From positions 900,255 to 964,254 of the forward strand of contig NZ_JACICY010000001.1 in the NCBI RefSeq assembly GCF_014196055.1: 64,000 nt of DNA, in the 5' to 3' direction. The notes below the pieces were generated by a model. It did no database searches, was not told where the DNA came from, and was given only the letters and a program-made list of their open reading frames with translations. Below are positions 1 through 9,517 of this stretch, in pieces; the stretch's first letter is position 1; the number at the start of each line of letters is the position of its first letter. This DNA is from Novosphingobium hassiacum (GTDB taxonomy: Bacteria > Pseudomonadota > Alphaproteobacteria > Sphingomonadales > Sphingomonadaceae). A program made the translations under genes and the position numbers.

Positions 1-2
1 TT

Positions 3-1445
3 CCTGCCAGCCGTTTGCGCAAGGGTGCCGGCCTCATCTGCCGCAATCCGGCCGTCGCCATCGCGCGGCTGGTCGAGGCGCGCGTGATCGAAACCACGTA
101 TGCCGATCACGTCCGCTTCACCCACCAGCTGGTGCAGGAAGCGGCATACCGGACAATGGCGCGACGCAGGCGGACCGCGATGCACTCGCGCGCGCTCGAA
201 CTGCTCGATCCCACCGCGCCCGACGCCGAACAGGCAAGCCATGCAGAACTTGCCACCCATGCCGAAAAGGCCGGTCTGCTTCAACGCGCGCTGGGCCACT
301 TGTGGGATGCCTGCGAGCAAGCGCTAGGGCTTGCTGCGCTTGGATCGGTGCTCGTTCTCTACCGTCGCGCGCGCGTTGTGGCAGGCGGACTCCCCGCTGA
401 CGTCGCTGCGTTCGAAACGGCCCGGTTCTCGCTGCTCGCCTTCGACACGCTCCAGCAGTTGTCGCTCGAGCAGGAAACTCGCGCCGATATTCGCGCGATC
501 GCCACCGGCAGCGTCCAGATGAGGCCCGCGCTACAGACGGTCGCCCGCATCAACATGGCCCTGCTTGACTGGATCGACGGCGCGCCGGTAGCCGCCTCAG
601 CGTGGTTGGCACAGGCAGAAGCAGACCTTGCAACGCGCGACAGTCTGCCGCGCCGGACTTATGCCGATGTGGTCGGCGCCTATATCGCTTTTTCGCGCGC
701 CCGGCCCGGTGAAGCGATCGCCCGGATCGAGCGGCTTGGCGCACGTCTGGTTGACGGAATGCGCGCCGCCACGTTCGGCGCTGTCGTGGTCATCCCCCAT
801 GTTCTGGCCCGCTCGTTCGGCGCATGGTATCTGGTCGATCTGGGTGAGACGGCGCGGGCGCGATCATGGATCGCCGAAGCACTGAACCTGTCACGCCGGC
901 ATCGCCACAACTACTCGCGTCTGCTCGCGAACCTGGCGCACGGCTACCTGCTCTATCGCCAGGGGCGCAGTGCCCACGCGCTTACCGTCCTGCGCCGTGC
1001 TTACGCCGATTGCCTGCGACACCGCTTCCACGGCTTCGAACCGGCTAGCGTCAGCTGGCTTGCACTCTCACTGATCGATCAGGGTCTGCTGGACGAAGCC
1101 GATACGGTCCTGATGGAATCGGCGCAGCGCGGCCACTACCGGACGGTGCGCACGGCGGCGACCTACTATTTTCACGAAGCGCGGACACGGCTTGCATTGG
1201 CGCAAGGGAATCTGGCGCAGGCAGAACTCGCGGCCAGCGAGGCGCTGGAACATTGCCGTGATTGCGGCGAAGCCATGCACGAACTCCACGCGCTGGTGCT
1301 GCGGGAGGAGGTCCGCGTGGCAAGCGGTCGCGCCCCGCCCGACGATCACGCTGAAGCCCTTGCCAGCCTTGGCGGGCTGATCGGTTCGCTCGGCATCGCC
1401 GTGCTGGCCAAGCGTCTTGCCCGACTACAGGAGCACATGGCATGA
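3..1445 (+). CDS. TPR-rich C-terminal part of a large ATPase/adenylate-cyclase-like regulator (5' partial)
   Basis: The gene enters from the left edge; the frame is already open at base 3, so the first methionine-like codon at 15 is not a real start. The visible part begins with the segment RFTHQLVQEAAYRTM, which closes the AAA/NB-ARC-like ATPase module of the large cyclase/ATPase-TPR regulator family. About 400 residues of helical TPR-like repeats rich in Ala, Leu and Arg follow. Such proteins usually carry an N-terminal cyclase or other output domain, but that part lies outside the window. The stop overlaps the next start by 4 bp (ATGA), so it is translationally coupled to the P450. Role as a sensor or regulator is inferred from family only. 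Confidence 0.7.
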   Translation, partial: PASRLRKGAGLICRNPAVAIARLVEARVIETTYADHVRFTHQLVQEAAYRTMARRRRTAMHSRALELLDPTAPDAEQASHAELATHAEKAGLLQRALGHLWDACEQALGLAALGSVLVLYRRARVVAGGLPADVAAFETARFSLLAFDTLQQLSLEQETRADIRAIATGSVQMRPALQTVARINMALLDWIDGAPVAASAWLAQAEADLATRDSLPRRTYADVVGAYIAFSRARPGEAIARIERLGARLVDGMRAATFGAVVVIPHVLARSFGAWYLVDLGETARARSWIAEALNLSRRHRHNYSRLLANLAHGYLLYRQGRSAHALTVLRRAYADCLRHRFHGFEPASVSWLALSLIDQGLLDEADTVLMESAQRGHYRTVRTAATYYFHEARTRLALAQGNLAQAELAASEALEHCRDCGEAMHELHALVLREEVRVASGRAPPDDHAEALASLGGLIGSLGIAVLAKRLARLQEHMA

Positions 1446-2929
1446 GCGGTACCGACGAGCTGGCTAAGGTCGCTCAGGCCCTCCTGAAGCCGCATGCTCC
1501 CGCGCTGGAACGCTACAGGCCGCTCGAAACCGATGGTGACAGCGCCCGTGTCTTCATCGCGGCACGCCACGACGTGGCGACCGAGGTGCTCAGCGACGAG
1601 GTCCGCTTTTCACTGCGACATTACGACCTCTTGCTGGCGCAAGTCGCCGGGCCGGTACGCTATCTCGTGGGTGAGGATGACGCCCTGCGCAAGCTCCGGA
1701 TCAGCCAGCTCCACGCAGCCCAGGCCCACGTCGACAAAGTGCGCAAGGCACCGCCCTCGCCGGACCCAGCCAACCTGGCGCCAAGCTATCGCGCGTGGAT
1801 TGCCGGCATCGCCCGCGAAGAGGCAGATGCGATCCTGCATGTGCTCGAACGGCGCGGACGCACTGGCGAAAGCGTCAATTTCGCGCGCGAATACGCTTTC
1901 CTGCTCGCCTATCGCATGGCGCGGCGGATCATCGGGGTCGCAGCGCCCGCAGAGCCGACCGCCTTCGTGCGCCTGCTGATCGCTGTACGCAACCTGCTAC
2001 GTCCCGGCCCATGGGTACGCCTCAAGGGCGGGATGGGCGCGGCGACGACCATGCTGACGCTGCTCCAGCCGCTGTTCGGCCACGTCTTCGGCACGGTCAC
2101 CACCAGCCCCGGCTGGCTGCAAGCGATCAGCCGCTCGACCACGCGCGACGCGCTGGCTGCCTTCGACCTTGCGTGGGACCTGCCCGGCATGGCCCGCGCC
2201 GACAGCCTGCTGGCCGGACTGCGCGCGGCACAAAGCGATTTCGAAGGCAATGCCGACTACCGCACGCAAGGCCGCAGCGTCCTGTTCGAGCTGACCGGCG
2301 CGCTCGTGCTGATCGTGGGCAAGTCACTGGCCGAGATCGCCGCGTTTGCCACCTCGCCGCGTGGTCATGCCGCCGGCATCGGCTGGCCCGAACTGGTTGC
2401 ACGTCTTGCCGATGACACCCCATCGCCTGCCGATCACGACGCGACGATCAACGAGATGCTGCGGCTGGTCGGCGGCAGCAGGCTCGTGCGCACCGTCCGC
2501 AGCGATTGCACCTGGCGCGGCGTCGACTTGCGCGAGGGCGACCGCGTGCTCGTGATGGTCGAAGCCGCATCGCGCGATCCCGCCGCGTTCCCCGATCCGG
2601 GCACGTTCGCACCCGATCCCGCTCGCCCCTACATAACCTCGGGGCCGCTGCAGGGACCGCATGTCTGTTATGGCCGGGTCATCGCCTGGACGATCATGCG
2701 CGAAGCGATCGTCGCGACCGCGGGACGTATCGTCCCTGCCAAGGACGCAAAACTCGCGGTGTTCGCTGCCTTGCCCGACGACTTGCCGTTCGCAATTCAG
2801 GCCAGGCCGAACGCCCCGGCTGCCAAGCCACGCCACCGCCGACGCGGCAGGCGCAATACTGTCGTCACCCCGCCGGGCACAATCGCGATGCGCAACCTTA
2901 AAAGCTTCTTCAAGGGACCCGGCCAGTGA
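1442..2929 (+). CDS. Cytochrome P450-like heme protein
   Basis: A 495-residue protein with P450 landmarks: the ExxR motif (E338-M-L-R341), the segment PDPGTFAPDP of the PERF region, and a heme-thiolate loop GPHVCYG with the cysteine at 409. The expected I-helix region (about 282-296, around TGALVLIVGK) lacks the usual acid-threonine pair that handles protons for O2 activation. The last 35 residues form a basic tail (463-471 is almost all Arg/Lys/His). It overlaps both neighbours by 4 bp, so it is co-translated with the regulator upstream and the peroxidase downstream. Family membership is secure; the substrate is unknown. The missing pair hints at peroxide-driven or isomerase-type chemistry. 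Confidence 0.85.
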   Translation: MSGTDELAKVAQALLKPHAPALERYRPLETDGDSARVFIAARHDVATEVLSDEVRFSLRHYDLLLAQVAGPVRYLVGEDDALRKLRISQLHAAQAHVDKVRKAPPSPDPANLAPSYRAWIAGIAREEADAILHVLERRGRTGESVNFAREYAFLLAYRMARRIIGVAAPAEPTAFVRLLIAVRNLLRPGPWVRLKGGMGAATTMLTLLQPLFGHVFGTVTTSPGWLQAISRSTTRDALAAFDLAWDLPGMARADSLLAGLRAAQSDFEGNADYRTQGRSVLFELTGALVLIVGKSLAEIAAFATSPRGHAAGIGWPELVARLADDTPSPADHDATINEMLRLVGGSRLVRTVRSDCTWRGVDLREGDRVLVMVEAASRDPAAFPDPGTFAPDPARPYITSGPLQGPHVCYGRVIAWTIMREAIVATAGRIVPAKDAKLAVFAALPDDLPFAIQARPNAPAAKPRHRRRGRRNTVVTPPGTIAMRNLKSFFKGPGQ

Positions 2930-5900
2930 CCGAACGACAGGATTTCGTCACCATCGCGATCCCGTTTGCCGATCGCACCGAATGGGCTCCGCTTGCCCTT
3001 GCCGATGTGGAACGCGCCGTCGCCGCCCTGGGCAACCCGGCGAACAAGGACATCGCAAAACGCCTGCGCGACACCGGCATCGTCCACTTCGCCAGCATCC
3101 ACGTCATCCCGGCTGATGAACCCGATAGCCCTGCGCATCTGCTGATCGAGGCGACCGTCGATGGACCCGCAAACAAGGCGGTGGACGCCCTTGCCGGAGC
3201 GCTGGCCGCCGATCTGCTCCCTATCCTCGCGATGATCGGCACCACCACGCGCATCGGCGAGGTTGAGCAACTGCTGCGCCGCCACGCCTACGGTATATCG
3301 CCCGCACCCCTACGCTGGTTCGGACGTCTCGCCGGGTTGCCGTTCAACGGCATCCCCGGCCTCACCGTCAAGGCGATCTGCGAGAACCGCGAGATCGTCA
3401 AGCAGGCGCGCCAGATCGTGGCCCGCGTACGCGCCCAGTCAAGCGCCAGCGGCCCGCAGACGGTGTTCACGGCAGTCGATGACGCTCTTGGCAAGCGCGT
3501 CCGCGACCGCCCCGGAGCGAAACCCGAAAGGCTGTCCTTCACCGAGACGGCCAGCGCTCCGTGGCTCGAGTTCGAACGCTCGGAATGGAACATTGCCTGG
3601 TTCTTCCGCGCCTTGCGCGATGCCTGGCAACTGCTCGTGCTGGCCGTCGCACTGCCCTATCTCGCCGCACTGGTGATCCTCAAGCTCACCGGCGCGAGCA
3701 CGCTGGTGTCCGCATCCGCCGCCATCGCGCCTGGCCTCGTGTTCGTCGCTCTCTTCGCATCGCTGCTCGCGCTTTTGTTGCGCCGCGATGAAACCGCCAA
3801 TCGGCCAATCGACCGCACCCCATCGCCCGAACTGCTCGGACGGATGATGGCGCTCGAGAACGCACAGGGCTGCGTGCAGAACCACATGATCAGCGTGACC
3901 CGGCTGCGCGCCTCATCGATCAGGCGGCTGTCGCTCGCGCTCGGCTTTTATGCCATCGCGGCGATGGCGCGGATCGGCCTGATGCGGAGCGGCTTCCTCG
4001 CCACGATCGGGACCATCCACGCCGCGCGCTGGATCGTCCTGCCCAAGACCCGCCAACTCCTGTTCTGCAGCAATTACGATGGAAGCTGGGAGAGTTACCT
4101 CGAAGACTTCATCACCAAGTCGGCCAAGGGTGTGACCTGTGTGTGGAGCAACACCGAAGGCTTCCCCTCCACCGAGCTCCTGTTCTTCAAAGGCGCCGAG
4201 GACGGCGACCGGATGAAGCGCTTCGCCCGCGCGTCGATGCAGCCCACGCCGTTCTGGTTCTCAGCCTATCCCGACCTTACTTGCACGCAGATCCGCAAGC
4301 ACGCGCTGATCGTCAGCGGGCTGCATTGTGCCGAGCGCGTCAGCGTATCGCCGTCGGATGCCGAGGCCTGGCTCGATCTGTTCGGCTCGATCCCCCGCCC
4401 CGACTACGGCCTCCAGTACGAGGAAATCCAGACTCTGATGTTCGGCGGGCTCAGCCGTCATCCGCACAGTTCGGTCGTGGCCCTGCGCTTCGGCAAGCCA
4501 CGCAAGGGCCTGCACCCTTATACCCATGTCCAGCAATGGCTCGCAGACCTGATCGCTGCCGACACCGTGTCCTTCGGCGACAAGCCCGCCGAGGACTTCG
4601 TCTGCAACCTCGCCTTCTCCGCCGAAGGGCTGCGGCTGCTCGGGCTCGACGCCGAGCTCGACATCAGCGGTGCCGGCGCGGTCCAAGGCTTCCCCGCCGC
4701 CTTCGCGCTCGGCATGTCACACCCCAGCCGCAAGCGCGCGCTCGACGATCCCCAGACGCTCGAATGGACCGAGCACGACGCCCACGTCACGCTACTGCTT
4801 TACGCCCGAAACCAAGCCGCCGCCGCCCGCTTCGACACCGTGATCGCGCAAGCGGTCGCCGCTGGATTGACCGACCCCATCACGATCCAGACCGGACTGA
4901 ACAAGTTCAAACCGGCAGACTTTCGCGCGGCTTGGGACGCCAGCGATCCAAACGTCTCGGCACCTGCAGAAAACCAGAAATTCCTCCACGCCAGCGCCGA
5001 TTCAGATGCAGAACTGACAGTCGAACCATTCGGTTTCGTCGATGGCGTTTCGCAACCACTGGTCCGCGGCTTCCCCGGCCGCCACGGCGCGCCCGACCCG
5101 ATCCACGCGGTCGAGCCCGGCGAGTTCATCCTCGGTTACGCCGACAATCGCGGCTACTACCCGCCCTCGCCGCTGATCGCGCGTGACATGTCCGACCGCG
5201 GCATGGAGCCGGGCGAATTGCTGCCCTCGCCCCCGCCCGACCAGCCTTCGCAATATCCGGATTTCTCGGCCCGCGCGGCCATGGCCCGCGATTTCGGCCG
5301 CAACGGCAGCTACCTCGTCATCCGCCAACTGGCGCAAGACGTGGAAACCTTCCGCAATCAACTCGATGCCGAGGCGGAGCGGCTGTGCAGCCAGCCCGAC
5401 GTGATCAACCCGCATAACGGCAACCTCCACCGCACCCGCGAATGGATCGCTGCCAAGATGGTCGGACGCTGGCGCGACGGGTCGTCGCTGGTCGATCACC
5501 CGTTCCACCCGGCGTTCCGTAACAACGCCGACGCCGTCGAAACCAACGATTTTCTCTACAAGACCGCCGATCCGCAAGGGTTGCGCTGCCCGTTCGGCGC
5601 GCACGTCCGCCGCACCTTCCCGCGCGACAGCCTCGCCCAGACCGATCCGTTCGAACTGTCGGTGTCGAACCGCCACCGCCTGCTGCGCCGCGGACGTCCC
5701 TATCTCGGCGATGACGGCAAGACGGCCAAAGGCACGCTGTTCATCTGTTTCAACGCCGACATCGAACGCCAGTTCGAATTCGTCCAGCAGACCTGGCTGG
5801 GCTCGCCCGCGTTCCATGGTCTCGAACGCGAGCCCGACCCCTTCGTCATGCACCACGGCGGCCGCAACGAAGAACGCGAGGGCGGCCCGCAGCGCTTCAC

Positions 5901-6063
5901 CATCACCGGTCGCAACGCCGCGCTGGAACTGTGCCCGGTCAAGCGCCACGTCACCCTGCGCGGCGGTGGCTACTTCTTCATGCCCGGCCGCCACGCCATC
6001 TGGTTTCTGGCAGGGGACGCGTTCGACCAAGGCGTCATGCCGATGCCGACGCTCGCCTATTGA
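2926..6063 (+). CDS. Long membrane-anchored DyP-type heme peroxidase
   Basis: A 1045-residue protein starting at GTG 2926, overlapping the P450 stop by 4 bp. Residues 1-225 have no fold I recognise. Two hydrophobic segments at about 233-253 and 265-286 should anchor it in the inner membrane. A conserved region follows (about 310-470, containing SNYDGSWESYLEDF). The C-terminal part is a DyP peroxidase: GFVDG at 703-707 (distal Asp 706), proximal His 893 in FGAHVRR, an arginine-rich segment at 921-924, and a FNADIERQFEFVQ core. Typical DyP enzymes have 300-500 residues, so this is an unusually long form. No signal peptide or Tat motif is seen. It probably works with the adjacent P450. Confidence 0.88.
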   Translation: MTERQDFVTIAIPFADRTEWAPLALADVERAVAALGNPANKDIAKRLRDTGIVHFASIHVIPADEPDSPAHLLIEATVDGPANKAVDALAGALAADLLPILAMIGTTTRIGEVEQLLRRHAYGISPAPLRWFGRLAGLPFNGIPGLTVKAICENREIVKQARQIVARVRAQSSASGPQTVFTAVDDALGKRVRDRPGAKPERLSFTETASAPWLEFERSEWNIAWFFRALRDAWQLLVLAVALPYLAALVILKLTGASTLVSASAAIAPGLVFVALFASLLALLLRRDETANRPIDRTPSPELLGRMMALENAQGCVQNHMISVTRLRASSIRRLSLALGFYAIAAMARIGLMRSGFLATIGTIHAARWIVLPKTRQLLFCSNYDGSWESYLEDFITKSAKGVTCVWSNTEGFPSTELLFFKGAEDGDRMKRFARASMQPTPFWFSAYPDLTCTQIRKHALIVSGLHCAERVSVSPSDAEAWLDLFGSIPRPDYGLQYEEIQTLMFGGLSRHPHSSVVALRFGKPRKGLHPYTHVQQWLADLIAADTVSFGDKPAEDFVCNLAFSAEGLRLLGLDAELDISGAGAVQGFPAAFALGMSHPSRKRALDDPQTLEWTEHDAHVTLLLYARNQAAAARFDTVIAQAVAAGLTDPITIQTGLNKFKPADFRAAWDASDPNVSAPAENQKFLHASADSDAELTVEPFGFVDGVSQPLVRGFPGRHGAPDPIHAVEPGEFILGYADNRGYYPPSPLIARDMSDRGMEPGELLPSPPPDQPSQYPDFSARAAMARDFGRNGSYLVIRQLAQDVETFRNQLDAEAERLCSQPDVINPHNGNLHRTREWIAAKMVGRWRDGSSLVDHPFHPAFRNNADAVETNDFLYKTADPQGLRCPFGAHVRRTFPRDSLAQTDPFELSVSNRHRLLRRGRPYLGDDGKTAKGTLFICFNADIERQFEFVQQTWLGSPAFHGLEREPDPFVMHHGGRNEEREGGPQRFTITGRNAALELCPVKRHVTLRGGGYFFMPGRHAIWFLAGDAFDQGVMPMPTLAY

Positions 6064-6121
6064 TGGTCAGGCCCGCAGCAGCGCCTTGCCGCACGACGCG
6101 GTGAGCGCCGCAAGCACACAT

Positions 6122-6150
6122 AAGAAAACGGCCGGACTTGCGTCCGGCCG
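6122..6150 (-). terminator. Rho-independent terminator of rpoH
   Basis: A perfect 9-bp inverted repeat (6129-6137 with 6142-6150, 4-nt loop) is followed on the minus strand by TTTTCTT. It lies just after the rpoH stop, so it should end that transcript. Confidence 0.85.
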
Positions 6151-6175
6151 CTTCAACCTCATCCGATTCGGATAA

Positions 6176-7078
6176 TTACATCGCAGGAACCAATCGCTTT
6201 TCGGTCGCGATGCGCTGGATCGCTTTCTGCAGCTTCTCGAAGGCGCGCACCTCGATCTGGCGAACGCGTTCGCGGCTGACGTGATAGACCTGGGAAAGCT
6301 CTTCAAGCGTCTTGGGATCATCGACCAGACGGCGATCGGTCAGGATGTGCCGCTCACGCTCGTTCAGGCTGTCCATAGCTTCGACCAGCATTTCATGGCG
6401 GTAGTGCGCTTCCTCGGCATCGGCCACCGTCTCGTCCTGCAGCGGGCGATCGTCGGTCAGCCAGTCCTGCCAGCTGCCTTCGCCATCTTCGCGCATGGAG
6501 ACGTTGAGCGAGGCATCGCCGCCCATCATCATCCGGCGGTTCATGTTGATCACTTCCTGCTCGGGCACGCCCAAGTCGGTAGCAATCTTGCGAACATCGT
6601 CAGGATGAAGGTCGGTATCCTCGAACGCCTCGAGGTTCTTCTTCATGCGGCGCAAGTTGAAGAACAGCTTCTTCTGTGCGGCGGTCGTCCCCATCTTGAC
6701 CAACGACCAGCTGCGCAGGATGAATTCCTGCATCGAGGCCTTGATCCACCACATCGCATACGTCGCCAGACGGAACCCGCGATCGGGCTCGAACTTCTTG
6801 ACGCCCTGCATCAGGCCGATGTTGCCTTCGGAAATCAGCTCGCTGACCGGCAGGCCATAACCGCGATAGCCCATGGCGATCTTCGCCACGAGCCGCAGAT
6901 GGCTCGTCACCAGTTGTGCGGCAGCTTCGGGATCGCCATGTTCCGCATACCGCTTGGCGAGCATGTATTCCTGCTCGGGCTTCAGCACCGGATATTTGCG
7001 AATCTCCGAGAGATATCGGTTGAGGCTGGCTTCGCCGCCCAAAGAGGGGACGGACAGCGCGGTCTTGCGTTCACTCAC
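6176..7078 (-). CDS. rpoH: RNA polymerase heat-shock sigma factor RpoH (sigma-32)
   Basis: A 300-residue sigma-70 family protein. Region 2 (SEGNIGLMQGVKKFEPDRGF, about 83-102) and region 4 helix-turn-helix (HVSRERVRQIEVRAFEKL near the C-terminus) are intact. The RpoH box, QKKLFFNLRRMKK at about 135-147, separates it from RpoD and other group 2 factors. I chose GTG 7078 (peptide VSERKTALSVPSLGG) because an AGGAAAGGA site lies about 9 bases upstream; an in-frame ATG at 7153 would add 25 residues unlike the family. It directs transcription of chaperones and proteases; clpX, clpP and tig are nearby likely clients. Single gene with its own terminator. Confidence 0.95.
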   Translation of the reverse strand: MSERKTALSVPSLGGEASLNRYLSEIRKYPVLKPEQEYMLAKRYAEHGDPEAAAQLVTSHLRLVAKIAMGYRGYGLPVSELISEGNIGLMQGVKKFEPDRGFRLATYAMWWIKASMQEFILRSWSLVKMGTTAAQKKLFFNLRRMKKNLEAFEDTDLHPDDVRKIATDLGVPEQEVINMNRRMMMGGDASLNVSMREDGEGSWQDWLTDDRPLQDETVADAEEAHYRHEMLVEAMDSLNERERHILTDRRLVDDPKTLEELSQVYHVSRERVRQIEVRAFEKLQKAIQRIATEKRLVPAM

Positions 7079-7195
7079 CTGAACAAATCCTTTCCTCGTA
7101 TCGGTTCCCCTAAGACGGCCCCCTGATGGGCGACCGGCGGCGGGACCACACACCTGCTGGAGTCCTCAGCATCGAACGACTCCGGAGCACTTCGT

Positions 7196-8173
7196 CTACA
7201 CCATCGCCAGTACTCTTGCATCCTGCCCTTCAGCGCAGAGTTCGACGATAAGTTCCCGTATATCGACGGGCGTCGGGCTGATGAAGTGCAGGGCGTCGCC
7301 ACTGACGGGATGAATGAACCCGAGTTCCGCGGCGTGAAGCGCCTGGCGGGCAAATTTGAGCCGGGAAAGCAGTGGCCGGAGCCGTGAAGGGGCACGTCCA
7401 TAGACAGGGTCCCCCAATAGCGCATGGCCGATTGACGCAAGGTGAACGCGGACTTGGTGGGTTCTCCCGGTCTCGAGCCGGCACTCGACCAGTGCGGCAT
7501 CCTCGAGCGTCGCCAGCGTGCGGTAATGCGTCACCGCGTGCTTGCCGCGACCTTCCTCGACCAGCGCCATCTTCTTGCGATCGTGATTGGACCGCGCGAT
7601 CGCGCCGCGCACCGTTCCCGCAGGGGGCATCGGCGCGCCCGCCGTCACGCACTTGTACGCCCGCACGATCGAATGATCGGCAAACTGCTTGGCCAGCCCT
7701 TCGTGCGCCACGTCGGTCTTGGCGACGACCAAAAGCCCGGAGGTATCCTTGTCGATGCGGTGGACGATACCGGGCCGCGCCACCCCGCCGATGCCCGATA
7801 GCTGCCCCCGGCAATGGTGCAGCAGCGCGTTGACCAGCGTTCCGTCGAGATTGCCCGCCGCCGGGTGCACAACCAGCCCCGCAGGCTTGTCTATCACGAT
7901 CAGCGCGTCGTCTTCATAAATGACGCTCAGCGGAATATCCTGCGCAACCGCATGCGCTGGCGTCGCCTCGGGAATGTCGATCGTGAAGTCCGTGCCTTGC
8001 GCCGCCTTGATCGTGCCCTGCAAAACGGTCACGCCGCCAAGAGCAATCCGCCCCTCTCCCAACAGCGCCTTGACCCGCTCGCGCGACAGCCCACTGGCAT
8101 CGGCCAGCGCCTTGTCGAGCCGCTGCCCGCCGGTCTGGATCGTGCCGGAAATGATGCTGTCGGATGCCCCCAT
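7196..8173 (-). CDS. rluD: RluD-family 23S rRNA pseudouridine synthase
   Basis: 325 residues from ATG 8173; the frame stays open to 8416, but that extension is not family-like. An N-terminal S4 RNA-binding domain (about 16-65) is followed by the RluA/RluD catalytic domain with HRIDKDTSG, catalytic Asp 141, and the later motifs RTHQVRVHLA and GDPVYG. The enzyme isomerises uridines in 23S rRNA helix 69 (positions 1911/1915/1917 in E. coli) during ribosome assembly. It ends 117 bp upstream of the rpoH start on the same strand. Target positions are by family analogy; RluC-type specificity is less likely given the gene order and length. Confidence 0.9.
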   Translation of the reverse strand: MGASDSIISGTIQTGGQRLDKALADASGLSRERVKALLGEGRIALGGVTVLQGTIKAAQGTDFTIDIPEATPAHAVAQDIPLSVIYEDDALIVIDKPAGLVVHPAAGNLDGTLVNALLHHCRGQLSGIGGVARPGIVHRIDKDTSGLLVVAKTDVAHEGLAKQFADHSIVRAYKCVTAGAPMPPAGTVRGAIARSNHDRKKMALVEEGRGKHAVTHYRTLATLEDAALVECRLETGRTHQVRVHLASIGHALLGDPVYGRAPSRLRPLLSRLKFARQALHAAELGFIHPVSGDALHFISPTPVDIRELIVELCAEGQDARVLAMV

Positions 8174-8378
8174 CGCCCATGATATGGGAACAGGCGCGGC
8201 ATCCGGCAAGACAAAGAAAAAGTTGCCGAGGTTAGTGCCGTCATCACATCGCACGCCGGACGTTTGCACCTGTAAGCATTTGTAAAACAACCGTCCCAAC
8301 ATGGAACCACGCCAAATATCCGTTCGCGCAGCAAGCCTTCCAGCCATAGCAACGCAGCAGATTCGTCGGAGAAGCTCG

Positions 8379-9506
8379 ATGACCCTTGCCGCCGTTGCAC
8401 GCAAGATTGCCCACACCGTTCCAGCAACGGCCCCGCTGCTTAAATCCGGCTATCGCGCCAGCGAACGCGCGCTGACGACGATCGGCGGAGTCTGGCCGGG
8501 CGTGATCCATGCTAATACCGAGAAGATCACGATCGCGATCACCGCCCATTGCAACTTGCGCTGCAAGGGCTGCAACTACGGACGAGACTTCATGCCGGGC
8601 GCGCAACTGCCGCTGGCACTCTACGCCGACCTGATCGAGGATGCCGCTGCGGCCAACGTGCCCGCAGTGCGGCTCTACGGCGGCGAACCCCTGCTCCACC
8701 CCGATGTCGTGCGCATGGTCGAGATCGCGGGCGACCACGGCGTCGGCGCTTACATGACCACCAACGCCCTGATCCTCGACCGCAAGATCGACGCACTGCA
8801 CGGCGCTGGCCTGCGCAAAATCACGATGGGCTACTACGGGCAGGGCGCAGCGTTCGATGCCTATGTCCAGCGCCCCGGTAGGCATGCACGACTGATCGAG
8901 AGCCTGGACGCCACCCGCCGTGCATTCGGTCCGGACAAGCTCGATTTTCAGTTCAACTTCCTGCTCTCACGCCAGACAGCCAACGTGGCAGCGATCGAGG
9001 AAATGCGCGTTTTCGCTGAACGCTATGACGCTGCTGTGCAGATCGATGTGGTCCACTACTCGCTCCCCTACTTTCAGGACGGCCCCGAAACCGAATTGCA
9101 GTTCCGCCCGCAGGACGCCGACGACCTGCGCCGCAGCATCGACCATCTGCTGGCAATCAAGGCGCGCCAGCCGCAACTGCTGACCGCCTCGCCCACCGCG
9201 CTGGTTTCGCTCGAAGATTGGGCGCTGAAGCAGGCCGAGATGAAAGTGCCGTGCGACGCGCGCAAGCTGTTGTGGATCGGCGCGGACGGATCGGTGATGC
9301 TGTGCTACGTCACCTTTCCGCTCGGCAATCTCCACGAGAAGCGTCTGCGCGACATCCTCTATACGCCCGACCACCATCGCGCCGCGCGTGACGCCTTCGC
9401 GCTCAACTGCCCGAACTGCCATTGTGAATCGGCGGCGCGGATCGAAAAGCACGGCCCGAGCAATCGCAAGTACTCGGCGATGGCCAAGGCACGGACCAAA
9501 GCCTGA
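8379..9506 (+). CDS. Radical SAM protein with SPASM-like C-terminus
   Basis: 375 residues. The start at ATG 8379 has a GGAG site 7 bases upstream; an in-frame ATG at 8301 has none and lies in the region shared with the rluD promoter. The cluster-binding motif CNLRCKGC (Cys 58, 62, 65) and the SAM-binding LYGGEPLLHPDV identify the radical SAM core. The C-terminus has the spacing of a SPASM-like auxiliary cluster domain: CDARK, then VMLCYVTFPLGNL, then CPNCHC. SPASM enzymes modify peptides, alcohols or sugars. The downstream glycosyltransferase begins 11 bp after this stop, so glycan or glycopeptide work is plausible. No precursor peptide gene is visible. Confidence 0.88.
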   Translation: MTLAAVARKIAHTVPATAPLLKSGYRASERALTTIGGVWPGVIHANTEKITIAITAHCNLRCKGCNYGRDFMPGAQLPLALYADLIEDAAAANVPAVRLYGGEPLLHPDVVRMVEIAGDHGVGAYMTTNALILDRKIDALHGAGLRKITMGYYGQGAAFDAYVQRPGRHARLIESLDATRRAFGPDKLDFQFNFLLSRQTANVAAIEEMRVFAERYDAAVQIDVVHYSLPYFQDGPETELQFRPQDADDLRRSIDHLLAIKARQPQLLTASPTALVSLEDWALKQAEMKVPCDARKLLWIGADGSVMLCYVTFPLGNLHEKRLRDILYTPDHHRAARDAFALNCPNCHCESAARIEKHGPSNRKYSAMAKARTKA

Positions 9507-9517
9507 CACAGCACATC

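Noticed and set aside
8290..8325. EcfG-like promoter (GGAAC then CGTT) before the radical SAM gene
   Set aside because: The spacer is only 13 bases, too short for this sigma factor.
8301..8378. Longer N-terminus for the radical SAM protein
   Set aside because: The upstream ATG has no ribosome site, whereas ATG 8379 has GGAG at ideal spacing.
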